Source of the DNA: Sinelater perroti
Taxonomy: Eukaryota > Arthropoda > Insecta > Coleoptera > Elateridae
Assembly (NCBI GenBank): GCA_036346155.1
Contig: JARFIY010000099.1
Location: 31,959,501-32,023,500, forward strand
Reading direction: 5' to 3'
DNA length: 64,000 nucleotides
Shown: positions 24,101-35,264 of the stretch, one piece after another
How the letters are laid out: the number at the start of each line of letters is the position of its first letter
Position numbering within the stretch: position 1 is the stretch's first letter
Position numbers and translations under genes: made by a program
Notes under the pieces: model-generated
What the model was told of the DNA's origin: nothing
Seen by the model: the letters and a program-made list of their open reading frames with translations, nothing else
Databases searched by the model: none

Positions 24101-25640
24101 AGTTTATGGCGCAATCGATAATTGGTGCTCCTGAGAGGGATAAATCATCTTTAATTCAATTCCAAAAAGAACCTTGCAAAATAATCAACGGAAAATTAAT
24201 TGAATTGAATAGATCCAAAAAAAGTTCACACTTCGAAAAATCAATTGAGAGACCAAGGGACTTAAAATTTTTAGATAAAGACCTGAGATCATTAAAGGGT
24301 TGGCAAAAAAATAATCCCATCATCGAGATACTAAAGGTTTAGTTCAGATAACAAGACTGAATAATCAAGAGGCTGGAGAGCAAAGGTCCTGCAGAATCTC
24401 CTTGCTATACTCCATTACAAAAAATTGAGATATTGCACTCCACGTGCGAGAATAGAATCTTAATAAACAAAGAAATGCGGGTAAAAGTATGGTATGCTTT
24501 CGTTGACAGTTAATAACATGTCCTTCCTTTCGAAAGAGTTGAATGTCATCCACTTTGAGAAGAATTTTCTCTAAACTCGCGTAATAAGCCACAAAGTTCC
24601 ACATAGTAGCGAAGCCCAATTGTTAACTTCCCATATCAAAGTGAACAGATTTACAAGCCAATTTAGAAGTAAGTCTTCTAAAGAAAGTTCCAATAGCAAT
24701 AGGTTAGATTCCGCCATCTTTTTTAAGAATTTTTAAAAAACTTTCCCCATAAGTAAGAAATTGCATAGTTTTGTTAAGGCAATCTTTGCGACCACCAGGG
24801 GGAGAGCATAAATGAATTGCATGTTATAGTCTGATTTCATCCACCTCCAACGGAGCCTTCTTTAAAAGATCTTTTCGTTAACAAAACTTCATCTTCGAAA
24901 ATAGTTAGTGGTTCAATATCTAAATATAAGGACGAGTTATCACTAGTATTGACGAGTTTTCAACAACTAGTTCATCTGATGAACTGAGAATTTGTATAGC
25001 ACCAAATGTATCACCGTCTAATATTTTGATTTCAACTCATCTGGAGAGGTTAGCGCTGTAATCTTGCTCAATTATGCTGTAAGGAATGGCATGGACTTGA
25101 TATTTTTTTGGAGTTATAAACTAGTGATATGTTGTTCTAAGCTGAAACTTGAAGGGAATAGTATAGAAAGGTGAGAAGGTTTTCCCAGGATAAAATATCG
25201 TTTGAATTTATATAATTATATGATTAATTAACTGAGGCATATACTATAATAATTCGTGCATCCTTAAAAATTCTATTCCAAATCCTAAAACTCTTCTTGG
25301 GGTTAGCAAGGAGTAAAGGGTGAGAGTTTGAAGAAGAAAGACTCAATGTAGATTCAAAACGCTGAACGTCCTTATGAAGCTTCTTGAAGTGAATCTTTAT
25401 CCCTGATTTTTTAAAAGGTATATGACATATAAACCATTCTACTAGAGTCGGGTCAAGGAAAGAGAGTGAGAAGCTTTTTCCCGAAGGGTAATTTCATCAT
25501 ATGAAATAAAAGCACATAAACTGTGGTACCATCGGTGACAAATGTTGAAGTTGAGAAGGACAGTGAGCTGATGACCTTTATATTATCTTTTCCTTGACGA
25601 TTTTCGTTTTGTCTTGCTCAGGTCAAGGTTACGCTCCAGT
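24100..25640 (-). pseudogene. Relic of a YLDDG-motif reverse transcriptase
   Basis: From right to left on the minus strand: KILDGDTFGAIQILSSSDEL (near 25040-24990), SFKEGSVGGG (near 24860), GGRKDCLNKTMQFLTYGESF, KKDGGIxPIAIGTFFRRLTS (near 24720), LGFATM, ILLKVDDIQLF, LPAFLCL, IFCNGVxQGDSAGPLL (24420-24370), YLDDG (24330-24318) and, after a frameshift, NDLRSLSKNFKSLGLSIDFS, KCELFLDLF and LSLSGAPIIDCAI (to about 24106). This order fits a widespread invertebrate reverse transcriptase family with RPIAVGNTLRRL, QGDPLGPLLF and YLDDG motifs. No endonuclease was seen. Frameshifts and stops are frequent. I cannot name its clade. Confidence 0.68.
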
Positions 25641-27415
25641 AGATAGAATAATAATTTCACAAACTGTCTCCAATATTGAATTTTATTTTATAGGACGAAT
25701 CGCACTTTCGTTGTCAATTTTTTGTTATTGTATTGCGTAGCTTTCTGTATTAAAATGTGTCTATTTCTCAGATATCAATTATTTCACTGATTAATAATGT
25801 CGATTTATATATAATATGTTTAAAAATCTAACCAGGACATGTCGCTTGTGTTATGGAGACTTTCCCTCCTTCCATCCCATAGATGAAATATTTTACCGAC
25901 ATTAGATTATTTATTAAATAGTACGTAGGTAATAATTTCAGTCAAATAAAAAGATTTTCAGTTTAAAAAAAATGAAAGAAGGTATTTATGTCTAGATTAA
26001 GTAGTTTACATTAGATTTTTGAAATATTACTAGGAGAAAAATGATTTAAAAATACATATTGTAGTTTAAATCTCAGAATAAATTATTCTGTGTAAGTATA
26101 AACAAAATAATATGACGCTAATATACATAAATGGTAATGTTTTTACCAGTATTCTCTCCTTCAATCTCCTACCAATCAACCCCACATTTTCGTCTGTTTT
26201 GGATGTAGAAAGCCTTATATTTAAATTTTAAAAAAACGCTCTTCGTGCGTTATAGCTTTACACACATTTCCTACAAGGTTGTTCAAAAATACGTTGCTTG
26301 ATCCGCTATATACACATTTAGCAAATCGATATCCAGTGAACGCCGTAATTTACAAATCCTTTAGATCGGTGCAATATTTAGCGACGAAAGAGAAGCTTGC
26401 AGTTTGCAAGTTTGCGCATAATGCAAGTAGTCTCTTTACTTTTCTGACGAACTTCGTAAATAAAAAGTAAAAGTACTGCTCAATTTTGTCATCTTAATAA
26501 ACAAGTAATTCCTATTTTGTCATAAATACCCCTCGTATATTACAAAAATAATTAAAATGACAGTCACAAAAATGGCTAGATGGTAACTCCTTAAAGTTAT
26601 AAATGAAATTTTAAGAAAGAATAATGAAAATGCACCTACATAAATTAAACTTAATTTTAAAGTTCTTCTAAATGTACTGTATGGGGGATATTGAACTAAA
26701 TTATTAACGTTTCCGGTAACTGCTTCTTGAATTCTGCTTTTCTTAAAAATACTTTTTAGGAGACATCATAATCACGCAAAATGTGGAGCACATTCATAGC
26801 GCAAAATGCTTGCAGCGTCTTCTGTTTGATAGTCAAACCAACCGACTGCTGATTGCAGCAGACTGGTAACCAACTCCCCAGTTTCAATATTTAGACGTAC
26901 ACAAAGTTTGTCCCGCTCCACAGCCCAGACATGCATAAGTGCAAATTTGCAGAATCGCAGCAAATGAAATTCCGCTGCCTATTCAAATAAAACGCGCAGT
27001 ACTTGTTCGAGGGATACAAAATTGAACTTTGAAGAACGTAGATGTTGAACTAGCTAACTAAACCGTTAATCATGGCGAAGCAGCGGCAGAAGAAAAGTTC
27101 CTCAACTTACAAAGCCGCACGAGTGTACGAAATAGGATGTTGGGGGTAACTTCGCAGGAGCAAGATTAATTTGGTATTTAAGTGCTCGCGAAGATTCTAC
27201 CTAAGGTGAATGTCTACAGAGCGAACGCTAATTTATTTATACGCAACATAAGGAGTAATGAATTCTGCAAATTAGGCAAAATAATTAGAAATGAACGAAA
27301 TTGTAGGTGAGCACATCTACCAGATGTTGTCAAAAACAAACTAGCACTTTAGGTATAAAGAGCACTCGAAAACTAGTACGCAACGTTTGTCACATTATTT
27401 TATTGTTTAATTTTA

Positions 27416-27420
<5 letters not shown>
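25640..27420. other. No gene recognised; moderately GC-richer patch near 26.75-27.1 kb
   Basis: No ORF with a recognisable domain. The short frame at 26279-26470 is unsupported. The patch at about 26750-27130 has more balanced composition than its surroundings and may be unique non-coding DNA. Confidence 0.4.

Positions 27421-27459
<39 letters not shown>
27421..27459. repeat. (TA)n microsatellite
   Basis: A pure TA run of about 39 bp. The open frame across it encodes only an IYIYIY tract. Confidence 0.95.
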
Positions 27460-27462
<3 letters not shown>

Positions 27463-27640
27463 ATTTACTCTTTATCTCCTTTTTATGTGGACTTGTGTCT
27501 GTTTTGCATTATTACAAACCATTTCATTCAAGTCGCAAAAACCAAAATTCCATTTTATTGGTTAAAAAAATTACAGTTCGCTTCAGAGCCTTATTCAGTG
27601 TACTGAAAAACTCTCCTTGTTTTTTTTTATATTAGTGCTG

Positions 27641-28821
27641 CAGTATCGGTCAAAAATATATAGTAACCCTTAGTATTTTTGCTATAACTTTTTTGTGTGT
27701 AGTTCACATCGCTTCCTAGCCAAATTATTAGCACGACAAACAAAGATCACAATGCAGTAACAAAACATCAAATAAAAACACCAGAATAACTCTAAATCAC
27801 CGGGAATCAATTAAAAGTAAACATCGTTCTAATACTTACAATTAGTAGGATAACCCTTGACATCAATGAAGGCCTGCCACCTTCGAGGCATGCAGTCTAG
27901 AAGAGTATAAATAAAGGAGAGGATAATATTTTACCATTCCTCTTCCAGTTGGGCATACTTTTCATCTGTATTCTTGAAATTTCTGCCAACCAGAAGACGA
28001 TCCAGCTCTGTCCAGGGGCCCTCGATGATATTCAGGTCGGAGAATTGGTTGAGCCAGTCGAGGAGGGTCATACGACTGCGAGTGAATAGATGCTTTGAGC
28101 AATGTTTAGGATCATTGTCCTGGTAGAAAATGAAGTCTGTGTCCATGTTCTGCATCGCATATGGATGCATTGTGTTCTTGAGGATATCCTCCCTTCCTGG
28201 GAAAACTTCTTGTTTTCTTGTGCCCACTCCACGCGCGCTTCTTTTTCAAAATCATCGGCTTCCTGACCGGACAACGCCCATTAAGTCCAGTTTGCTACAG
28301 ACGACGTCTCATAGTACAAACAGACGGTTTCGGGTCCAGCGGGTTACATAATTGGCGAAAAACATCGGTGTCGTGAGGTCGAAGAATCCCAGGGCGGTCT
28401 TGAAACCACTGGCCTTGGATTTCTTCATAACACCACCTTGAATAAAAAATGATGCTCTTCTCGAGATTGAAGTGTGCTACAAGCTCACGGGAGAGTTCGA
28501 CCTTGGGCGCAACTATTGGTAATCGTCTTCTGGATATCTCGGGATATGTTGCTGAGGCCAGTCTGCTTATCCATTCTTGACGCAATCGTTACTACTTGAA
28601 AAATGCAAAAATATGCAAGAAAGTCAAAAGTCCATAAAATGAGGATTTCCACTGATTACGGTAATTTGCACGTCGTTATCAGCAGGCGTTTAAAAAGGAC
28701 AAAATTTTATTCGCATAACTGCAAAACAGGCGTCAAATCGTCCGAAAATTAGAAAAAAATTTATCAACACAAAAATGTTATGGGAGAAATACTAAAAGTT
28801 GGTATATTTTTGACCGGTACA
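27641..28821 (-). mobile_element. Tc1-like transposon, family B, internally deleted
   Basis: The ends are related inverted repeats. The left begins CAGTATCGGTCAAAAATATA, and the reverse complement of the right reads GTACCGGTCAAAAATATACC. Both then continue with CTTAGTATTT or TTTAGTATTT and AACTTTTTTGTG-like or AACATTTTTGTG-like phrases, so the similarity extends for about 60 bp. The unit is about 1.18 kb, shorter than a typical Tc1 (about 1.6 kb), because the transposase gene has lost its middle. Coding strand is minus. It is unrelated to the three family A copies beyond belonging to the same superfamily. Confidence 0.82.
27931..28585 (-). pseudogene. Tc1 transposase missing the central region
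   Basis: The N-terminal half (28585 downward) includes RPGILRPHDTDVFRQLCNPL then SVCTMRRRL, the second helix-turn-helix of Tc1 transposases, and after a shift KKEARVEWAQENK-like residues. It then jumps directly to REDILKNTMHPYAMQNM and DFIFYQDNDPKHCSKHL (second catalytic Asp in QDNDPKH), LLDWLNQFSDLNIIEGPWTE (third catalytic Glu in the DLNxIE block) and a C-terminus ending KYAQLEEEW. Roughly 130 residues carrying the first catalytic Asp are absent, so it cannot be catalytic. The Met at 28585 is probably not the original start. Confidence 0.82.
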
Positions 28822-29300
28822 TACTTAATTATGTTCTGAATTTTTTAATGATTAACATCAATTCACAATCGACGTAAAATGTTCTAATATATTTGAAAAC
28901 TAGAAATCAATTATAAGTTCACTAAGGCCGTTATCGATAATGCCTGTCGTAAGCCATAACATCAAGCGGATTTAATTGTAACTACATGCCATCAGAATAT
29001 GTACAATGAACGCAAATTCGAAGATGTGGCCCAAACATGCAAATAATACTTTAACAAGATTCACACATTTCTCAAATTCACCATCAACTGATTAATACTA
29101 CCTTTAATAAATTACAATGTACCCACACCATAACCAAACCATAACCGAAATCAATCAAAGTAATCATCTAATTAAAATGAAGAAATCGACATGATAAGTT
29201 TACACCACTCTCCAGACTAAAAAATTATTTTCACTTATATATCCAAGGGGTTTATATACAAAATAACCAACTGCAAACAAATAGTAGCAGTTGTTGAAGA
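28822..29300. other. No feature recognised
   Basis: AT-rich spacer between the family B Tc1 element and the old Jockey copy. Confidence 0.5.
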
Positions 29301-31080
29301 AGGGCAGTGCCATTAAAAAGCTCTGTATAATATAACTGTAAAAGTTAGTGCTTTAACAGTTGAAGCTTGATGTAAGTTAATCAAATAATAATAAGGAACT
29401 GCCACCACCTAGCACCTACTGAAGAAATACAAAAGGAAATATAAAAACAACTATATAGTACGCAACATAAATGAATATCAAACATACAAAAAAACTGTCA
29501 CTCTCACTATATTTCATTAATCTCAAACCTAGAAAAGCAACAAAGATATACTTAAAATACTTGTGTAACCTGAAGGTCAGTATAGAAAAATCAGAAGTGT
29601 GGTTGGACGATGCACTAAATTTCACTTTTACGAACATACAAAAACGTACCGTACAAAGCCAAACTTATGTGCTAAGTGTAAAGGCAAGTTGTGCCTTATA
29701 TGATAGGAATCATTCTACGAATTATAAAATATGTCAAAAATATAAGAACTTCCAAAACGTAAGAGAAAAATCGAAACTTCTAAACAACAACCAAAAGTAA
29801 ATATTGACAACAAAACAAATTTCCACAATACATCCCACTCTGCCTCCCATATGGGCTCAACCAAACATTTGACAGAAATAAGTGTAACTCCACAAACATA
29901 GAAAAGCAACTAACAGTTTTTCTAAACGCATACAAGCCGATGTTTAACCATATATTTAATAAAAATTCGAATCCAACCTCTAGGCTCTAAAATTATGTTT
30001 GGACTCTAAAATCATCACAACATGAAGAAATACAAACACTTTTCAACTGACCAAGAAACAATCGGGCCTGAGAACCGTAATATAACACCAGATTTATTGG
30101 ATTTCTTTATGGTATAGCTCAAAATGGCATTCAACTATAAATCGCCATCGGATCATACATTAGGAATTGCAAGCTTATACACTTGCGTAATAAGTAAATC
30201 AATCACTTCCACGGTTAATTTTGTGCTAGCATAAAAAATAAAATAATCTTAAAATATTAGAATAAAATTACCTGATAAATCAGACGGTGCAACGCAATAG
30301 CTAGAAAGAATGTTAAAAAGCGCAAGAAATACCTACACCATTGCCCTTTTCAAAAGCGACCACTCTATCTGGAGGACAATAAAAAACTTAGAAGACCGCA
30401 AACTCTCCCTATCTGCAAGTTTGGGAATTAAGCCCAATCAGAAGCAGAGAAAGCAAACATATTGGTCGAGGATCTTTCAGATCTTTCACACCCTTCAACC
30501 AATTGAAAATAATAATAACCAAATTAAAATTTTTGCAGGCATACCCTGCCAAATCTGCTAACGTATAAAACTGTTTTCCCCCAGAAAAGTTTACCAACAA
30601 ATTAGAACAGCCAATCAATATAAAGCATCTATATGGTATATGACCTAATAACCAAAAAAGCAATTGTGCTCTTTACAAAAATCTATAACACCATTCTAAA
30701 ACTAGCACATTATCACTTAATGTGGATTATAATTATGATTCGGAAGCCTTGAAAAGCATCGAACTAAGTCGCCTCTTATCGCCAAATCAGGTCAAAATTA
30801 TTCAAAAAACTGTTATTAAAAAATACTAATCTGATAAAAATTTAGTCTCCACGAAAACTATCAATTTATAATAAATTCACAGGATTTTTAACCAAATGAC
30901 AATAAATAATAATAAATACACAACAGTATTCCTAAAAGTGCATAATACTTGGTAAGGTCTAATACCAAAGGCTTCTCTATGCAAAATACGCTGTGCAGCG
31001 ATTGCAGTAGAATGTATTACATATAACAACACATGTTCCCTGGTATGTTTAGAACCATACACTCCATACAGACTTAAAGA
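29300..31080 (+). mobile_element. Old Jockey-type retrotransposon, ORF1 plus fragments of ORF2
   Basis: ORF1 relic (about 29460-29970): SLSLYFINLKP, KIYLKYLCNLKVSIE, then the remains of the zinc-knuckle region (KRTVQSQTYVLSVKASC, YKICQKYKNFQNVREK) in the open frame ending at 29800, and finally FLNAYKPMFNHIFNKNSN, which parallels the ORF1 tail of the younger Jockey copy at 41-44 kb. ORF2: a few endonuclease remnants (SSQHEEIQTLF near 30020, TPDLLDFF and SDHTLGIASLYTCVI near 30090-30190), with most of the domain deleted. Reverse transcriptase fragments follow: HSIWRTIKNL (30361), TILKLAHYHLMW (30690), FKKLLLKN (30810), VFLKVHNTW and SLCKIRCA (30930-30990). All are in mixed frames. The copy stops before the FADD motif. 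Confidence 0.72.
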
Positions 31081-31139
31081 TTCTTCTTATATCTGAAGAT
31101 ATCCGGAGATTTGTAACAACGTAAAAATACTTTCGTATT

Positions 31140-32890
31140 AGAAAATTATTAAACGAAATAGACACTGAAATAAATATAGAAAATGAAACGAGAGAACTAA
31201 GAAGAATAGGAAAGAAAGTGCAAAATAGAACTAAACCAAAACCAATTTTGATAGAACTTGGAGTAAGAAAATAGAAGTATTAAAAGCGGGAAAAATGCCA
31301 AAAGGAAGAAAGGTTTCGATTTCTGAAGATCACAGCAAAAAAGTACAAGAACAAAGAAAAATACTGATCCCATACATGAAGGAAGCTAAATCAAAAGAAC
31401 ATGATGCAATAACAGACCAAAAAAAATTTATAATAAATTGTAAAATATAAAACTATAGACAATCTAGATCAAACCGAAAAACCACAAAAGAATCAAACAA
31501 TAAAGAGATAGAACAACGAAATATCTAATAACAACATGAGAAAAACCGACTAGTGGATAGATGGAATACGAACAAAAATAAAGAACAATACAAATGAAAA
31601 AAAACACTTAAATACATGAAAGGCGGGAGATTACAAGAAATATAAAGAAAAAAAGTTATATTAGCAATTAAAGGGAAAATCGTGGGAGAAATTTGGACGT
31701 AAAATGACAGAAAACTATAGAGAAAATCAAAAATTGTTCTATGGTGCAATAAAACAACTTAAGAAGAAAAAGGAGCTCGCAAAATATAAAAGATAAGAAA
31801 AAACATAATAAATAAAGAAAATAAAATACTAGACAGGTGGAGGGAGTAATTCGAAGAGCTAACACACACGGACATACAAAGCCAAGAGGAGGAAAACGAA
31901 GAACAAGACAAAAATCAAGAGTTAGAAATATATATTATAACAGAGGAATAAATAGAAGAAGCAATAAAGACGTTAAAAGTAGGTAAAACAGCTGAGTCAG
32001 ACAACACCACCCTGGAAATGATAAAATACATGGGACAAAAAGCAATAAAAAATTAAATAAAATAATAAATAATACATAAAGACTGCAAGAATACCAAATG
32101 ATTGGAAAACGGACATTATCTTACCCATATATAAGAAGGGGGACAAGAAAAACTGAAACAATTACATAGAAAAATTCTATCAAGTATAAGAAATAAAATC
32201 TATACAACAGTGATAGAGGCCCAATGTCGATTCAGGAAAAATAAAAGTACTCAAGATCTTATATTCACAATTCGACAAATAAGCGAAAAATAAAATTAAG
32301 AATAAATATATACGCATATGCTTTATCCTGAAAAAAAGCGTTTGATAGAATATGAAGAGAAGATATACGGAAAGTGTTGCAGAAAAGAGTAGTCAATAGA
32401 AACACTTTAGAAGTAATAAAGGACATGTATAAAGGAAATACGGACATAGTAAGAACAAACAACGAAGAATCTAAGGAATTTGAAACTAAACAAGGAGTCA
32501 AACAGGGATGTGTATTGAGCCCGCTGCTATTTTCAGTAATATTATACGCGGCAATAAAGAAGGTCAAGGAAAAGATGAGAAAATAAACATTGCGATACTA
32601 GCAATTTAAACAAACACAACTAGAAGAATTGACGTTCGCAGATGACATTGCCTTGATATCAAACACGGAAGCGAATTTACAACATAATCTCAAAGAAATA
32701 AAAGAAGAAGATGATAATAACTAACACAAAGAAAAGCCACGAAATAAGACTGGACGGAAAACAAATCGAGTAAGTTGAATACTTCAAATGTTTTAATCAA
32801 AAAAATGAGAAGGTGGACAAGAAAATAAACGAGAGATTGGGAAAAGCAGGAAATATATTTAGTGCACTAAAAACGACATCCTGCTCCTAC
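31140..32890 (+). pseudogene. LINE reverse transcriptase relic with linker region
   Basis: The upstream part (31150-31500) is A-rich and reads TRELRRIGKKVQNRTKPKPI, a phrase seen in the region between endonuclease and RT or in ORF1 of some arthropod LINEs. The RT follows in shifting frames: IKTLKVGKTAESDNTTLEM (31955-32025), IPNDWKTDIILPIYKKGDKK (32090-32150), FRKNKSTQDLIFT, then from 32374 NTLEVIKDMYKGNTDIVRT and KQGVKQGCVLSPLLFSVIL (motif B), then LEELTFADDIALISNTEANL (32620-32680, motif C intact) and INERLGKAGNIFSALKTT (32830-32880). The same motif style is seen at 48.0-49.3 kb on the other strand. Clade not assigned. It is dead. Confidence 0.72.
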
Positions 32891-33099
32891 CAATGAGCAT
32901 CCTTCCTTTATTCAAAATGAATACAACTTGTTCAAGCATCTAGTGGTATTATGCCACTTATTATCTTCAATAAAGACCGCGAATCATCGAAAACTGTTAC
33001 CCACACAAATGACTGAAGATATAAAGTGAGTGAATATATCTTTTTCAACGCGTATCTTGTCCCATTATCAAGCATCGACTATCACCATGTCGATCATTG

Positions 33100-35185
33100 C
33101 TTTATATTATTTTCGATCTTTTGCAGCGTGGAATAACTGTTTGGCCGTTAGTCTAATCCACCGCGCAGGTTCCCAGCCTTGACATTTTTTTCTATCTACC
33201 CACTTCTTTCTCCTCAATTTTCCCATTTAGTGGTAACAGCAGTAGTTCATTGCGACTCTGACGTATTCCAATTTTCTTCACTTCACGATCGTTAAAAGTT
33301 CTCTTTCTCCGTTCATCATGTTTATTACTTGTACATTTGTTCTTTTCTTTTATGAAATTTTGAGAAGTCTGCGATAGCACCATAATTCAAATGCTTCAGT
33401 GCGATTCATAGTAACAACTTTTAGTGTCGAGGTTTCTTAGTCGTACTACATCCCAGGCCAGACAGAATTTGAGAAATTTGCTTCTATCGGGTGGATTGAG
33501 GTGATTATTATTTAATATTGTTCTGAACTTCATAAAAGACTTCTTGCTAGCTGGACATGATATTTTATTGATTCATCAACCTTAAATGTTTTTTTCCATT
33601 AAGTTGTAAGTACACTAGCTTTACATCAATCTTACTAGCCATTACCAATTTTTTTTTTAATATTCATACTTAATAACATCTGAGCACTTTACCCGTTTAC
33701 TTTTTCTAATATCATACTTTCAGCTCCAATTCTAATTACTTCTTCCTGTGGTGCTTTGTTAAAAATACCCTCTAAATAGATATAAAAAGACAGGCCGATA
33801 GAACGTATCCCTGTCTCACACATCATCTAATAGGAATCTCGTCAGTTTCTTAATCATCGTCAATTTACACTGTTGCGTATTTGTTCTAATATACAGTCCT
33901 CAGTAAGGTAGTATTTTGTCGTCTAAACCAATGTGTAGAATGTATCAATTAATTTTCGTAGTCAACAAAGCATGAATACTTCCAAGCATCGTTGTAATAA
34001 GGTCTGTTTACGGACTAAAGCTTTCATTATTCTAAAGCATTCGTTCATCAGTTTTAAATTCCTTACATTTAGTGTAAATTCTGTTTTTTACTTTCCTTAT
34101 CCTATAATAAGGAAAGTAATGTAATCGGCGGAAATTTGACTTACCCAGTTTTTCACATTTCTGTACGAATTATAGCCTCAGGACGCCAAAAAGTTGGTTT
34201 GGGCCATTGGTTCGTGTGTGTCTGTCTGTCAGTAAACAGGATATCTCGAGAACCGTAAGAGCTAGAGACTTGAAATTTGGCATGTGAGTTACTTGTAGGT
34301 AGGGGACGCAGTGCGAAACTTTCGGTAAAAATCGGCAGAGTCGTTTGGTCGCAAGGTCGCAAAATCGGTCGATAATCGGTCGCGAATCTAAACGGTTGAA
34401 GATACAAAAAATTTATGAGAATAAAGATGATTTGTTATCATGAGATAAACATGAATTTAAAGTAAAAGTTGGTAAAATAGGAACTCGAAAAAAAATTGAA
34501 GCCCAGGATTTTTGCCAGAATTACCCAAATAATAGGATAAGGAAAGTCGTGTGATGTTCACACCAGATTTTTATCACTATAAGCAAGTGTTTTGGAGTGT
34601 GGCTCATAGCTTATCAATATAAAATCACTAGATGTTCTTGTATTGCTTCTTTTCGCTTTTCTCTTTTTAATAAATATTTTTAAAAATTATTAAATTACTC
34701 GTGTGAGTCGTTAAAACATCCCAACCATTCTGCTAAAATCTAACCGGATCTGGTATTTTGTCATTTTATGACTTTTTCTATTCATTCAATACACTTGGAC
34801 CTGTTCCAGCTACTGCTCCTTATTTCTTCATGTCTATCAATATCATGTAATTTTGTAAAACAATTTTTCCATTCGATCTTCGTTCCCCTGATATTAAGGA
34901 TAAGCTCTATATTGAAATTTTTCAATTCTAGGGAGTTTTTCCGCCACCTCCTTCATTTTTTGTGCATATTGAAAATGTGTTTACGTTGTAATTCTTTCAG
35001 TTCATTGCACTTTTCTTCCATCCAAACTTCTTTCGCTTCTTTAATTCTTCTACGTATTTGTCTTTACAGGACCTTCTATCTTTTTTCTCATATTCTTTAC
35101 CTTCCTGCGTTTTCTCAGAAGTTCTTTTATTTCATCAGTCATCTATATTTGCTTTTTAATGTTTCTTTTGATGTTTGAAGGTGAA
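33100..35185 (-). mobile_element. Old RTE-BovB retrotransposon relic, split by a 34.1-kb insertion
   Basis: From right to left on the minus strand: TDEIKELLRKRRKVKNMR, KYVEELKKRKKFGWKKS and CTKNEGGG-type phrases (35140-34940), matching the linker of BovB elements (the CNEIEEL and HDTFNxHKK region seen intact in the 49.5-kb copy). After the insertion at 34091-34546 it resumes: NRIYTKCKEF (about 34080), ALVRKQTLLQRCLEVF, CFVDYEN (33990-33960), VRQGYVLSACLF (33810-33770), QEEVIRIGAESM, and C-terminal phrases KEKNKCTSNKHDERRK and LNGKIEEKEVGR, then NGQTVIPRCKRSK (to about 33110). Nearly every block needs a different frame, so this is an old copy. The endonuclease half is absent. Confidence 0.7.
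34091..34546. mobile_element. Non-autonomous element with 14-bp inverted ends
   Basis: The left end CTTTCCTTATCCTA (34091-34104) and the right end TAGGATAAGGAAAG (34533-34546) are perfect inverted repeats. The left end is also self-complementary: CTTTCCTTAT, a six-base loop, then ATAAGGAAAG (34091-34116). The interior has no ORF of note and contains GTGTGTGTCTGTCTGTCTGTC-like and ATCTCGAGAACCG phrases typical of dispersed insect repeats. It interrupts the BovB relic between its linker and RT parts. Just right of it lies a second small hairpin GTGTGA-TGT-TCACAC (34550-34564), which may belong to the unit. I do not know the superfamily. Confidence 0.6.
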
Positions 35186-35264
35186 GAATGATTGATAAGG
35201 GTACACACACTTGCTCAAAGAAATTCAAAGCAGCAGAAGAGTTGTAACAAAATAAAGGTAAATA

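Noticed and set aside
34768..35178. 136-residue + strand open frame rich in Leu/Phe/Ser
   Set aside because: The opposite strand carries the BovB linker region, so this is a shadow.
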